Shown here one piece after another: positions 14,095 to 21,219 of a DNA stretch of 34,363 bases (its first letter is position 1; each line of letters begins with the position of its first letter). The stretch is from Actinomycetes bacterium (lineage in GTDB: Bacteria; Actinomycetota; Acidimicrobiia; Spongiisociales; UBA5794), in the NCBI GenBank assembly GCA_024638645.1, contig JAHEJX010000022.1, forward strand, positions 11,071 to 45,433, read 5' to 3'. The position numbers and the translations under genes were made by a program. Under the pieces are notes generated by a model. It saw only the letters and a program-made list of their open reading frames with translations, was not told where the DNA came from and did no database searches.

Positions 14095-14529
14095 ATGGAC
14101 AAAGATCCAGAGCGGACAGACGCGGAGTCGATCGCGGCCGACAACGCCGGGTTGGACAACGACTCGACTGCAGCGTTTCGGCCCGTGCGGCGCCCGGACG
14201 CCGGCGAGGAGTCGATGCGCGTCGAGGGAAGTTTCAAATACGCCCTCGTCGTAGAAGGTGGTCCCCAAACCGGCTTGACGTACGTCCTCGGAGAGGGTGA
14301 GACGACTGCCGGGCGCACCCCAGAGTCGGACATCTTCTTGGCCGACGTGACCGTGTCGCGACATCATGCCGTGTTCAAGGTCGATCCGGAGGGGCTAATC
14401 GTGACGGATCTCGGCTCAACCAACGGCACCTACGTGAACGGGCGTCGCCACGAGATAGCAGCGCTTGCTCCGGGCGATGAGGTGATGCTCGGAAAGTTTC
14501 ACCTCGTCGTAGTAGTCGGCAATGTCTAG
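14095..14529 (+). CDS. garA: GarA/OdhI-like FHA-domain protein
   Basis: A 144-residue protein. Residues 1-45 are a flexible acidic lead; 48-143 form an FHA phosphothreonine-binding domain with GR (73-74), SRHH (88-91) and STNGTYVNG (108-116). Mycobacterial GarA and corynebacterial OdhI switch 2-oxoglutarate dehydrogenase and glutamate metabolism on and off, depending on phosphorylation of an ETTSVFR motif by Ser/Thr kinases. Here the corresponding stretch reads DSTAAFRP, keeping the second threonine (T25) and FR but replacing the first Thr with Ser. ATG 14095 is used; the upstream GTG 14068 would lie within the dyad. The last eight bases overlap the next gene. Orthology rests on both domain layout and gene order. 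Confidence 0.87.
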   Translation: MDKDPERTDAESIAADNAGLDNDSTAAFRPVRRPDAGEESMRVEGSFKYALVVEGGPQTGLTYVLGEGETTAGRTPESDIFLADVTVSRHHAVFKVDPEGLIVTDLGSTNGTYVNGRRHEIAALAPGDEVMLGKFHLVVVVGNV

Positions 14530-15223
14530 CCGAGCGGCTGAGCTCCAGAGCATCGGCGAGGTCATCACTCGGCTTCGCGAGGAGTTTCCCGAACTGTCCG
14601 TCTCCAAGATCAGATTCCTCGAGGGCCAGGGTTTGATCGAGCCGGAGCGATCCGCTTCCGGTTACCGGCTGTTCTCAGACGACGACGTGCAGCGAATCGC
14701 GTTCATTCTGCGGGAGCAGCGCGACAACTACCTGCCGCTCAAGGTCATCAAGTCCCGGCTCGCCTCCTGGGACCGTGGCGACGAGCCAACCGACGTCATG
14801 ACGTCCGGCCCGCCGCCTGAGTCATATTTCGCGGCAACCGGTCTTTCAATGACGCCGGAGGAGCTCGCCAAAGCAGCCGGGTTGTCGGCCCGTCACCTCA
14901 AGGAACTCGTAGACCACGGGCTGCTCAAGCCGATGGAGTTGCCAAACGGGACTCAGGTGTACAAAGACGACGATCTCGCGATCGCCCGAGCCGCCCGCAG
15001 ACTCATCCGGCAGGGCCTCGAAGGACGGCATCTGCGCGCAATCCGGCTCGCGGCAGATCGAGAGGTCGAGTTGCTTTCCCAGCTTGTGGCGCCGATGCTG
15101 CGTCATCGCAACCCCGAGAATCGCCGGCGGGCTGCGGAGATTCTGGCCGACACGGCGCATGCCGGGTCCCAGCTGAGTGAGTCGATCGTTCGGGCGCGCA
15201 TACGTCGGATGTTGGAGCGTTGA
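14522..15223 (+). CDS. ftsR: MerR-family transcriptional regulator (FtsR / Rv1828-like)
   Basis: A 233-residue MerR-type regulator. The N-terminal winged helix spans about residues 10-75 with SVSKIRFLEGQGLIEPERS and GYRLFSDDDVQRI, typical of MerR DNA-binding domains. A second HTH-like part at about 115-160 (LAKAAGLSARHLKELVDHGLLKP) and a helical C-terminus follow, as in the FtsR/Rv1828 group. The corynebacterial member activates ftsZ; others bind their own promoter region. It overlaps the GarA-like gene by 8 bases, and its stop overlaps the TTG start of the carboxypeptidase. The dyad at 14051-14077 is a natural candidate binding site, which is inference. Confidence 0.88.
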   Translation: MSSRAAELQSIGEVITRLREEFPELSVSKIRFLEGQGLIEPERSASGYRLFSDDDVQRIAFILREQRDNYLPLKVIKSRLASWDRGDEPTDVMTSGPPPESYFAATGLSMTPEELAKAAGLSARHLKELVDHGLLKPMELPNGTQVYKDDDLAIARAARRLIRQGLEGRHLRAIRLAADREVELLSQLVAPMLRHRNPENRRRAAEILADTAHAGSQLSESIVRARIRRMLER

Positions 15224-16260
15224 AGTTGAAGTCATTGCGTTTTCTCGCCGCGTGCGCGCTCGTGGCTGTAATCCCGCCCGGGGGCCTGCCGATCTCGTCG
15301 GAGACGCCTGATCTACCCGATCTAACTGCCACGGCGTGGGCGATCTACGACGTAGACGCCGGGGTCAACCTGGCATCACAGAATGCAGACGAAGAGCGGC
15401 CGATGGCGTCCGTTACGAAGATCATGACGGCTCTTGTGGTGCGTGATCATGTCGAGATGGACGAGAGGGTCCGCATCACCGAATTCGCCGCCGCCACAGG
15501 AGAAGCCGAGATCGGCATCGCGCCCGGTGAACTGTGGACCGTGAAGGATCTGCTCACGGCAGTGCTCGTGCGATCAGGTAACGACGCCGCCGTCGCGCTG
15601 GCCGAATATGTCGGTGGGTCAGTTGAGGGCTTCGCCGACATGATGAATGCGAAAGCCGATGAGCTCGGGCTCGAGGGCTCTCGCTTCGTCAATCCTCACG
15701 GTCTCGATGCCGACGGCCACTACACGACTGCCAACGACCTAGTGAAGATGGCGGTGGCCGCTATGGAGGACCCGGTGCTTGCCCGTATGGCACGTACGAG
15801 GCTGGTGAAGTTCAGGCCCGACCCTGCCGGCGTCGACCGCATTGCCCGCTCTACGAACAAACTGCTCGGCGTATACCCGGGTGTGATTGGCTTCAAGACG
15901 GGGTTCACCAACCGGGCCGGCCTGGTACTGGTGTCGGTGATGGAGGTCGGTGATCGCACCCTTGTCGGCGTTGTGATGAACTCACAGGCACACTTCGACG
16001 ACTCGCGCGAGCTGCTTGATTGGGGGGCCAGTGCGGTCACCTTGCGGGATGCCTTGTTGGCGCCGCTGGCGATCGAACAGGGCGGCGGATCGACTCAGGC
16101 GACCATTCGGTTCACGAACGCGCAGCAAGCACGAATGTCTTCCGTGAAAGCCCTCGCCGACGGCAGTTTCGCCGTTAGCGATCCAACCGCATCTGGTTTG
16201 GCCGAGAGGATCGAGCAATGGCTCCGCAGCCAACTTCCTGTGACCCTCGGAGGCGAGTGA
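15220..16260 (+). CDS. D-alanyl-D-alanine carboxypeptidase (penicillin-binding protein, DacF/S11-like)
   Basis: A 346-residue secreted or membrane-associated serine peptidase that trims the terminal D-Ala of peptidoglycan stem peptides. The three active-site motifs are present in order: SVTK at S64-K67, SGN at 119-121 and KTG at 226-228, the last in GFKTGFTNRAG. Residues 1-25 form a signal peptide. The C-terminal roughly 80 residues are a weaker beta-rich extension. The start is TTG 15220, overlapping the ftsR stop as TTGA; a second TTG at 15226 is possible. It sits between ftsR and hpt, where mycobacteria go directly to the BFN gene, so this pair appears to have been added to the block in this lineage. 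Confidence 0.92.
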   Translation: MKLKSLRFLAACALVAVIPPGGLPISSETPDLPDLTATAWAIYDVDAGVNLASQNADEERPMASVTKIMTALVVRDHVEMDERVRITEFAAATGEAEIGIAPGELWTVKDLLTAVLVRSGNDAAVALAEYVGGSVEGFADMMNAKADELGLEGSRFVNPHGLDADGHYTTANDLVKMAVAAMEDPVLARMARTRLVKFRPDPAGVDRIARSTNKLLGVYPGVIGFKTGFTNRAGLVLVSVMEVGDRTLVGVVMNSQAHFDDSRELLDWGASAVTLRDALLAPLAIEQGGGSTQATIRFTNAQQARMSSVKALADGSFAVSDPTASGLAERIEQWLRSQLPVTLGGE

Positions 16261-16826
16261 TGCCAGACTTCGTGGAGGTAGCTTCAGAGGAAGCTCTCAG
16301 CCGCCGGGTGGCGGAGCTGGGCGAGGAGATCAGCTCGGACTACCGAAACCGCACCCCGGTGATGATCGGTGTGCTGAACGGATGCGTTCCCTTCATTGCG
16401 GACCTTGTTCGCGCAATGTCGGTCGATCTAGTCGTGGACTTCCTCTCGCTGACGCGCTTCGACGGCAGTGGCCGAGTCGGCATGGCGCTTGACGCCGGCG
16501 TTCCACTGGCCGGACGCGACGTGATCCTCGTTGAAGACATCGTCGACACCGGGTTGACGCTCGTAACGCTTCGCAAGATTCTCGGGCTTCATGAAGTGGC
16601 TTCGCTCACCACAGTGGCCCTCCTCGACAAGGCGCCACGCCGCATAGTGGATGTGCCCGTTGAGTATCGGGGCTTTGAAGTCGGCGACGAGTTCCTCATC
16701 GGGTACGGCCTCGACTGGGAGCATTCGTATCGCAACGCCCGCGGCCTGTGGGCTGTGATGGATCTCGCAGTACTGCAAGCCGACTCGGCGGCATTCGCGC
16801 CATTCGCCTATCCGGCGAGCGTTTAG
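16260..16826 (+). CDS. hpt: Hypoxanthine phosphoribosyltransferase
   Basis: A 188-residue purine salvage enzyme that makes IMP (or GMP) from hypoxanthine (guanine) and PRPP. The PRPP-binding motif VILVEDIVDTGLT spans residues 88-100 with acidic pair E92-D93. VLNGCVPFIADL near 38-49 is the family's loop for pyrophosphate binding, and the late FLIGYGLDWEHSYRN block matches the purine-binding hood. ATG 16260 is preferred: it overlaps the carboxypeptidase stop (TGATG) and has GGAGG 6 nt upstream. The C-terminus is slightly longer than usual, ending FAYPASV. Other type I phosphoribosyltransferases are possible but fit less well. Confidence 0.87.
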   Translation: MPDFVEVASEEALSRRVAELGEEISSDYRNRTPVMIGVLNGCVPFIADLVRAMSVDLVVDFLSLTRFDGSGRVGMALDAGVPLAGRDVILVEDIVDTGLTLVTLRKILGLHEVASLTTVALLDKAPRRIVDVPVEYRGFEVGDEFLIGYGLDWEHSYRNARGLWAVMDLAVLQADSAAFAPFAYPASV

Positions 16827-16870
16827 CGCCCCAAAGCGAAGTCGACGAAGTCCCAACACAGCGGCGGTGA

Positions 16871-16876
16871 TAGGCT
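16871..16876 (+). promoter_or_regulatory. Candidate -10 box for the BFN gene (leaderless)
   Basis: TAGGCT, six bases, then ATG 16883. No Shine-Dalgarno site precedes the start. Confidence 0.45.
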
Positions 16877-16882
16877 GCTCTC

Positions 16883-17377
16883 ATGAGCGAGAATGTCCCG
16901 ATGGAGCTGGTTGGAGTCCGCATCGAACTGCCTACCAACACGCCGATCCTCCTGCTCCGAGAGGCGGGCGGGACGAGGTTTCTCCCGATATGGATCGGTA
17001 CCAGCGAGGCGACGGCGATTGCGCTCGCCCTAGAAGGCATCGAGCCACAGCGGCCCCTGACTCACGATCTGCTCAAGATAATCACCGAACAGCTGGGCGC
17101 CACCGTCGACAGAGTGGTTGTCACCGATCTCGAGGACGGCACCTTCTTTGCTGATCTCGTCATGACCAGAAACGGCGAGGAAGTCACGATCAGTTCCCGT
17201 CCCTCCGACGCGATTGCGCTGGCGGCGCGCACCAAGGCGCCCCTATTCGCAGCTGCCGAAGTCATTGACGAGGCCGGAGTCGAGATCCGCGACGACGGGC
17301 AAGAAGAGGAAATCGAGAGATTCCGTGAGTTCCTCGACGAGATCACACCCGAGGACTTCGAGGGCCGCGCCCAATAG
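16883..17377 (+). CDS. Bifunctional nuclease (BFN/DUF151) family protein
   Basis: A 164-residue protein of the BFN (DUF151) family; plant members cut both DNA and RNA, while the role of bacterial members is poorly known. Typical marks are the LPIWIGTSEATAIALAL block near residues 34-50, PLTHDLL near 57 and SSRPSDAIALAARTKAPLF near 107-125. The C-terminal tail is strongly acidic (DDGQEEEIERFREFLDE). It corresponds to Rv1829, which lies between Rv1828 and Rv1830 in M. tuberculosis, matching the two flanking MerR genes here. It appears to start a separate, leaderless transcript. Confidence 0.9.
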   Translation: MSENVPMELVGVRIELPTNTPILLLREAGGTRFLPIWIGTSEATAIALALEGIEPQRPLTHDLLKIITEQLGATVDRVVVTDLEDGTFFADLVMTRNGEEVTISSRPSDAIALAARTKAPLFAAAEVIDEAGVEIRDDGQEEEIERFREFLDEITPEDFEGRAQ

Positions 17378-17410
17378 CAAGAGCCCCGCGATCGGGTCCG
17401 TATCTGTGAT

Positions 17411-17455
17411 CTGGTAGCTAGCTGCTCGAAATGGGCGTCCGAGATACGAGATACC
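17411..17455. repeat. Intergenic repeat, copy 3 (GAGATACGAGATACC type)
   Basis: GAGATACGAGATACC at 17441-17455 differs by one base from GAGATACGAGGTACC at 27109-27123. Both are preceded by a related CTRGTAGCTRG...TGC stretch. Located between the BFN gene and the second MerR gene. Confidence 0.6.
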
Positions 17456-17463
17456 TTTCGAAT

Positions 17464-17484
17464 CCCGCCGCCACGCGGGGTTTT
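17464..17484 (+). terminator. Candidate terminator downstream of the BFN gene
   Basis: A 5-bp stem CCCGC/GCGGG around a 6-nt loop, followed by GTTTT. Short but correctly arranged for intrinsic termination, 87 bases after the BFN stop. Confidence 0.4.
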
Positions 17485-17494
17485 CCACAGGTTG

Positions 17495-17523
17495 TTGACA
17501 ACTGCCTCGCACATCCCTTTACT
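17495..17523 (+). promoter_or_regulatory. Candidate promoter for the second MerR gene
   Basis: A consensus -35 TTGACA at 17495-17500 lies 17 bp from TTTACT at 17518-17523. It overlaps the small dyad GTTGT-TG-ACAAC (17491-17502). An alternative -10 is TAAGCT near 17562. The gene's GGAGG Shine-Dalgarno site lies close to GTG 17588. Confidence 0.45.
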
Positions 17524-17587
17524 TCCATGCCGGTAGTTCGACGGGCGAAATTACGTCGGTGTAAGCTGCAAATGAATCGGAGGCGAC

Positions 17588-18097
17588 GTGAGCGAGCAGA
17601 CAGACATGACGGGGGACACGGCGGGAGACGTCGTCGAAGGTTACAGGGCCCCCCAGGTGTGCTCGTTGGTCAACATCACCTACCGCCAACTCGACTATTG
17701 GGCCCGCACCGATCTGATTCGCCCCTCGGTGCAATCCGCAGCTGGGTCCGGTTCGCAGCGCCTCTACAGCTTCAACGACATCGTGCAACTGAAGGTCGTC
17801 AAACGGTTGCTCGACGCAGGGATGAGCTTGAAGCGAATCCGCACCGCAGTTGAGATCCTTCGCGAGCAGTTGCAAAGCAACAGTCCGCTCAGCGACGTAA
17901 CCCTGCTTTCCGACGGTGCGACTATCTACGCCGCCCACAGCCCAGACGAGGTCGTCGACGTCTTCCGTCGCGGCCAAGGCGTGTTCGGCATCGCCGTCGG
18001 CCCCGTCGAGGAGGAGCTCGTTGGCGAGCTGCATGTCCTCGAGCCGGAAGTCGTTCACCTCGATTCAGCCCGACGAGCGGAAGCGAAAGCGAACTGA
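17588..18097 (+). CDS. MerR-family transcriptional regulator (Rv1830-like)
   Basis: A 169-residue regulator. The winged-helix DNA-binding domain runs from about residue 19 to 90: YRAPQVCSLVNITYRQLDYW, split as YRAPQVCSLV then NITYRQLDYW, followed by SQRLYSFNDIVQLKVVKRLL and MSLKRIRTAVEIL. The C-terminal half resembles the effector/dimer part of the Rv1830 group. The start is GTG 17588 with GGAGG 4 nt upstream. In mycobacteria the corresponding gene is the third member of the garA - Rv1828 - Rv1829 - Rv1830 block, and the same order holds here. Its stop TGA overlaps the probable CTG start of the next gene. Targets unknown. Confidence 0.88.
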   Translation: MSEQTDMTGDTAGDVVEGYRAPQVCSLVNITYRQLDYWARTDLIRPSVQSAAGSGSQRLYSFNDIVQLKVVKRLLDAGMSLKRIRTAVEILREQLQSNSPLSDVTLLSDGATIYAAHSPDEVVDVFRRGQGVFGIAVGPVEEELVGELHVLEPEVVHLDSARRAEAKAN

Positions 18098-18537
18098 GCG
18101 ACCCCATCGACTTCGAAAGTCCGGCCGACTGCGTCGACTTTGTACACGAAAGCGAGCAACAGTTCGCCAGACTGTTGGACTTCTACGACATTCCGTGGGA
18201 GTACGAGCCCAGAGAGTTCGCAGTTGAATGGGATGACAGCGGCGAACCACTGAAGTTCTTCCGCCCGGACTTCTACTTACCAGATGAAGACCAGTTCATC
18301 GAGATCACAACGATGAATCAGAAACTCGTCACCAAGAAGAACCGCAAGGTGAGAAGGCTTCGAGAGCTCTACCCGGACGTGAAGTGCAAGATCTTCTACC
18401 AACGGGACTACCTGAACCTGCTTGTCAAATATGGACTCCTCGACGAAGCAGAAGAGGAACTCGTTGCGCCGACGCGTATTCCAGGTCCACCACAACTCGT
18501 CGACCTGGGATCCGTCGAGGAACAGTTCGCCGGCTAG
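18094..18537 (+). CDS. PD-(D/E)XK-like conserved small protein, probable CTG start
   Basis: A 147-residue protein if read from CTG 18094, or 120 if from TTG 18175. The core reads FARLLDFYDIPWEYEPREF, then FRPDFYLPD, then FIEITTMNQK. The PD...(I)ExT...QK order resembles the catalytic core of PD-(D/E)XK nucleases of the small Vsr/resolvase-like type. I recall similar actinobacterial hypotheticals that include the segment HESEQQFARLLDFY, which lies upstream of TTG 18175. That supports CTG 18094 as the true start. CTGA there overlaps the MerR stop, as in other coupled pairs in this window. No other ATG, GTG or TTG is available in frame. Activity is unproven. Confidence 0.65.
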   Translation: MSDPIDFESPADCVDFVHESEQQFARLLDFYDIPWEYEPREFAVEWDDSGEPLKFFRPDFYLPDEDQFIEITTMNQKLVTKKNRKVRRLRELYPDVKCKIFYQRDYLNLLVKYGLLDEAEEELVAPTRIPGPPQLVDLGSVEEQFAG

Positions 18538-18572
18538 CCGGCGACCCTCTCGTCCCAGTTAGGCTCGCCGGC
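18527..18572 (+). promoter_or_regulatory. 18-bp perfect palindrome plus third half-site before gcvT
   Basis: TCGCCGGCTAGCCGGCGA (18527-18544) is a perfect palindrome over the stop codon of the preceding gene. TCGCCGGC recurs at 18565-18572. The arm 18537-18544 can therefore pair with either neighbour, giving mutually exclusive hairpins just upstream of gcvT. It may be a terminator/antiterminator or a protein site. Confidence 0.5.
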
Positions 18573-18599
18573 GTAGCCACGATCCAGGAGTGAGGCGTT

Positions 18600-19646
18600 A
18601 TGCCGACTACGCCTATCAGAGCCAGTCACGAGAGCCTCGGCGCTCGTTTCACCGACTTCGGCGGATGGGACATGCCCCTTCAATACCAGGGTGTGATAGC
18701 CGAGCACTCCGCGGTACGCAGCGGCGCCGGCGTGTTCGATGTCACCCATCTTGGCCGCTTCGAAGTATCGGGAGCCGGAGCGACGGAGTTGCTCCGCGAG
18801 ATGCTCTGCAACGACATTGCCAAAGTGGAGCCAGGGCGCGCTCAGTACACCATGGCACTCACCGAAAAGGGCGGGGTCGAAGATGACATCATCGTCTGGT
18901 GGATCGACGACGAACGCTTTTGGGTGATGCCGAACGGAGTCAACTTCAGCGAAGTCATGAACCGTTTTGCGTTGACGGCCCCGGACGGCACCGTGTTGCG
19001 TCCGGTTCGTGAGCAAACCGTGCTCCTCGCAGTTCAGGGCCCGGATGCACCGGACGTCGTCGAGTCGGTCCTCGGCACCGTGCCCGGGCGCTTCAGGGTC
19101 GAGCGGGGTAAGTGGGGCGAGGATTGGTTCGTGGCGGCCGGTACCGGATACACGGGAGAGCGAGGTGTCGAGGTCTGTGTGTCGGAATCCGTCGGCGCAC
19201 AGTTGTGGCAAGCGCTGATCGCGGCGGGGGCTGAGCCATGCGGCCTGGGAGCCCGCGATACGCTGCGACTCGAGATGGGTTATCCGCTGTGGGGCCAGGA
19301 TCTCGACGAAACGATCTCCCCCCTCGAGGCAGGCCTCGGGTGGGTAGTTGACTGGGACCATGACTTCGTTGGCAAGGCGGCGCTGGAGCGGCAGAAGGCG
19401 GAAGGTCTCACGAAACGATTGGTCGGATTCACTGTGGAAGGGCGTCGCCCGCCCCGGCCCGGCTACGCAATGCGGTCTGAGGCGTCGGCAGGCACCGTCA
19501 GCTCCGGAAACTTCAGTCCAACTCTGGGGTACGGAGTAGGCATGGGATACATGGCTCCACCGGTTGCAGAGGGCCCAATCGAAATCGACATGCGGGGCAC
19601 GTGGACGCCGGCAACTGTCGCCAAACCACCGTTCCTCCAGAAATGA
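18600..19646 (+). CDS. gcvT: Aminomethyltransferase (glycine cleavage system T protein)
   Basis: The T protein transfers the methylene group from the lipoyl-bound aminomethyl of GcvH to tetrahydrofolate and releases ammonia. At 348 residues it is of normal length. Marks include the FTDFGGWDMPLQY opening, the GVFDVTHLGRFEVSG block, the catalytic acidic pair D95-D96 in GGVEDDIIVWW, GYTGERGVEV near residue 182, GLGARDTLRLEMGYPLWGQD, split as GLGARDTLRLEMG then YPLWGQD, and the C-terminal SGNFSPTLGYGVGMGYM. ATG 18600 follows an AGGAG/GAGG Shine-Dalgarno tract. Its stop overlaps the ppgK start (ATGA). A conventional glycine riboswitch is not evident upstream; a palindrome is. Confidence 0.95.
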   Translation: MPTTPIRASHESLGARFTDFGGWDMPLQYQGVIAEHSAVRSGAGVFDVTHLGRFEVSGAGATELLREMLCNDIAKVEPGRAQYTMALTEKGGVEDDIIVWWIDDERFWVMPNGVNFSEVMNRFALTAPDGTVLRPVREQTVLLAVQGPDAPDVVESVLGTVPGRFRVERGKWGEDWFVAAGTGYTGERGVEVCVSESVGAQLWQALIAAGAEPCGLGARDTLRLEMGYPLWGQDLDETISPLEAGLGWVVDWDHDFVGKAALERQKAEGLTKRLVGFTVEGRRPPRPGYAMRSEASAGTVSSGNFSPTLGYGVGMGYMAPPVAEGPIEIDMRGTWTPATVAKPPFLQK

Positions 19647-20419
19647 GCGATCTCCTCTTTGGAATCGACGTAGGTGGCTCCGGCATCAAGGGAGCGATTG
19701 TCGATGCATCGATCGGAAACCTGTCATCAGATCGTTACCGCATCAAGACCCCGCAGCCGGCCACGCCGGAGGCGGTCGCCGACACCATTAGCAAGATCGT
19801 CAAACACTTCGAGTGGGAAGGCCCAATCGGAGCTGCCCTCCCCGGGGTGGTTCGGCGCGGCATCGTGTCGACGGCCGCCAACATCGACAAGGGCTGGATC
19901 GGTACAGACGCCGATCACCTGCTCGAGGAAGCGACCGGTAGTCCGGTCCGCGTTCTCAACGATGCAGATGCCGCCGGCATCGCGGAGATGATCTACGGTG
20001 CAGGCGCAGGTGCCGAAGGAGTCGTGATTCTGCTGACGTTCGGGACCGGAATCGGGAGCGCCATGTTTCACGACGGCATTCTCATTCCCAATTCAGAGCT
20101 CGGGCATCTCGAATTCAAGGGGATGGTCGCAGAGCACTTCGCAGCAGCGCGACTGGTGGAGCGTGAGGATATGGAATTGGAGCCGTGGGCCATTCGCGTC
20201 GGGGAGTACTTGCACCATCTCGAACGGATTCTCACACCTGATCTGTTCATTTTCGGAGGAGGAATCTCGAAGCGATACGACGACTTCTCGCACCACTTCG
20301 AGTTGAGAACACCCGTCAGGGTCGCCCAGCTGCGCAATAACGCAGGCATTGTGGGCGCGGCGTTGGCGAGCCGAGGTATAACGCCTGCAGAGAGATCAAT
20401 AGACGAGGAGCGGTCATGA
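19643..20419 (+). CDS. ppgK: Polyphosphate-dependent glucokinase
   Basis: A 258-residue ROK-type kinase that phosphorylates glucose using inorganic polyphosphate (often also ATP). The phosphate-1 motif GIDVGGSGIKGAIVD spans residues 7-21. The catalytic aspartate lies in LNDADAAG (D107), followed by TFGTGIGSAMF and SELGHLEF, which distinguish the polyphosphate glucokinase group from ordinary ROK kinases; the zinc-binding cysteine motif of ROK proteins is absent. ATG 19643 overlaps the gcvT stop; an in-frame upstream start at 19601 would lie inside gcvT and has no family match. Polyphosphate glucokinases are characteristic of Actinomycetota. It is coupled to the next gene by ATGA. Confidence 0.93.
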   Translation: MSDLLFGIDVGGSGIKGAIVDASIGNLSSDRYRIKTPQPATPEAVADTISKIVKHFEWEGPIGAALPGVVRRGIVSTAANIDKGWIGTDADHLLEEATGSPVRVLNDADAAGIAEMIYGAGAGAEGVVILLTFGTGIGSAMFHDGILIPNSELGHLEFKGMVAEHFAAARLVEREDMELEPWAIRVGEYLHHLERILTPDLFIFGGGISKRYDDFSHHFELRTPVRVAQLRNNAGIVGAALASRGITPAERSIDEERS

Positions 20420-21219
20420 AATCCGGCACGAGGACGATGCCAGACGGCACCGAGCTACATACTCGGACTTGGGCACACCCCAATCCCGATGGAACCATCA
20501 TTCTGATTCATGGTGTGTCGGAACACATGGGCAGGTGGGAACACGTTGCTGAGTTCTTCGTGGAAAACGGATTCGAGGTCCACGGCTATGACCAACGGGC
20601 TCACGGTGAATCCGGCGATGGCACCCTCGACATCGATAGCTTTCAACAGTTCGTTGACGACATTGCCCACACAATTGCTGAGGTCCGCACTCAGGGAAGA
20701 CCCGTGATCCTCTACGGTCACTCAATGGGTGGATTGGTCGCTGCTTCGTATGCACAGTCCGATCACCCGCAGCCAGACATCCTGGTGTTGTCGGCTCCTG
20801 CGCTCGTCGCTTCAGTCCCGGCGCCGTTGAAGCTCGCAGCCAAGGTGTTGGGACGGTTCGTACCGAGATTCGCAATTGAGTCGCCGGTTACCAAGGAGCA
20901 TCTGTCGCGGGATCCTGAGATCGGCGAAGCGTACGTCTCCGATCCGAAGGTCTACCAGCGGGGAACAGCTCGATTTGGCAAAGCATTCTTCGAAGCGATG
21001 GAGAAGGCTCGCGGCGCCCTACATGAAATCAAGGTTCCCACCCTGGTGATCCATGGTGCCGAGGACGAGATCGTCCCGCCCCGGGCATCGGCGCCACTGG
21101 CAGCCGTAGGGGGAGTCGAACGTCGCGTCTTTCCGGGGTTACGTCACGAGATGCACAACGAGCCTGAGCAGGACGAGGTGCTCAGTTTCGTGTCAGATTG
21201 GATCAAGTCTCGGCTATGA
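20416..21219 (+). CDS. Alpha/beta hydrolase, monoacylglycerol lipase-like
   Basis: A 267-residue serine hydrolase. The nucleophile S103 is in GHSMGG, the acid is D217 in HGAEDEIVPP and the histidine is H244 in GLRHEMHNEP. IHGVSEHMGRWEHVAEFF and YDQRAHGESGD are characteristic of the monoacylglycerol lipase / lysophospholipase group, which releases fatty acids from monoacylglycerols. No signal peptide is present. It is the last gene of the gcvT - ppgK - lipase operon. Its 3' end overlaps the end of the convergent adenosine deaminase gene by 17 bases. Substrate specificity is assigned by similarity to the family pattern only. Confidence 0.88.
   Translation: MKSGTRTMPDGTELHTRTWAHPNPDGTIILIHGVSEHMGRWEHVAEFFVENGFEVHGYDQRAHGESGDGTLDIDSFQQFVDDIAHTIAEVRTQGRPVILYGHSMGGLVAASYAQSDHPQPDILVLSAPALVASVPAPLKLAAKVLGRFVPRFAIESPVTKEHLSRDPEIGEAYVSDPKVYQRGTARFGKAFFEAMEKARGALHEIKVPTLVIHGAEDEIVPPRASAPLAAVGGVERRVFPGLRHEMHNEPEQDEVLSFVSDWIKSRL

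Noticed and set aside
17481..17502. DnaA-box-like TTTTCCACA followed by a small dyad, as a replication origin signal
   Set aside because: A single box with no cluster, no AT-rich unwinding region and no dnaA/dnaN/gyrB neighbours. The dyad overlaps a consensus -35 box and is better explained as a promoter.
18538..18599. Glycine riboswitch before gcvT
   Set aside because: The gap is only about 60 bases and lacks the two-aptamer layout and conserved purine-rich cores; only the palindrome is present.
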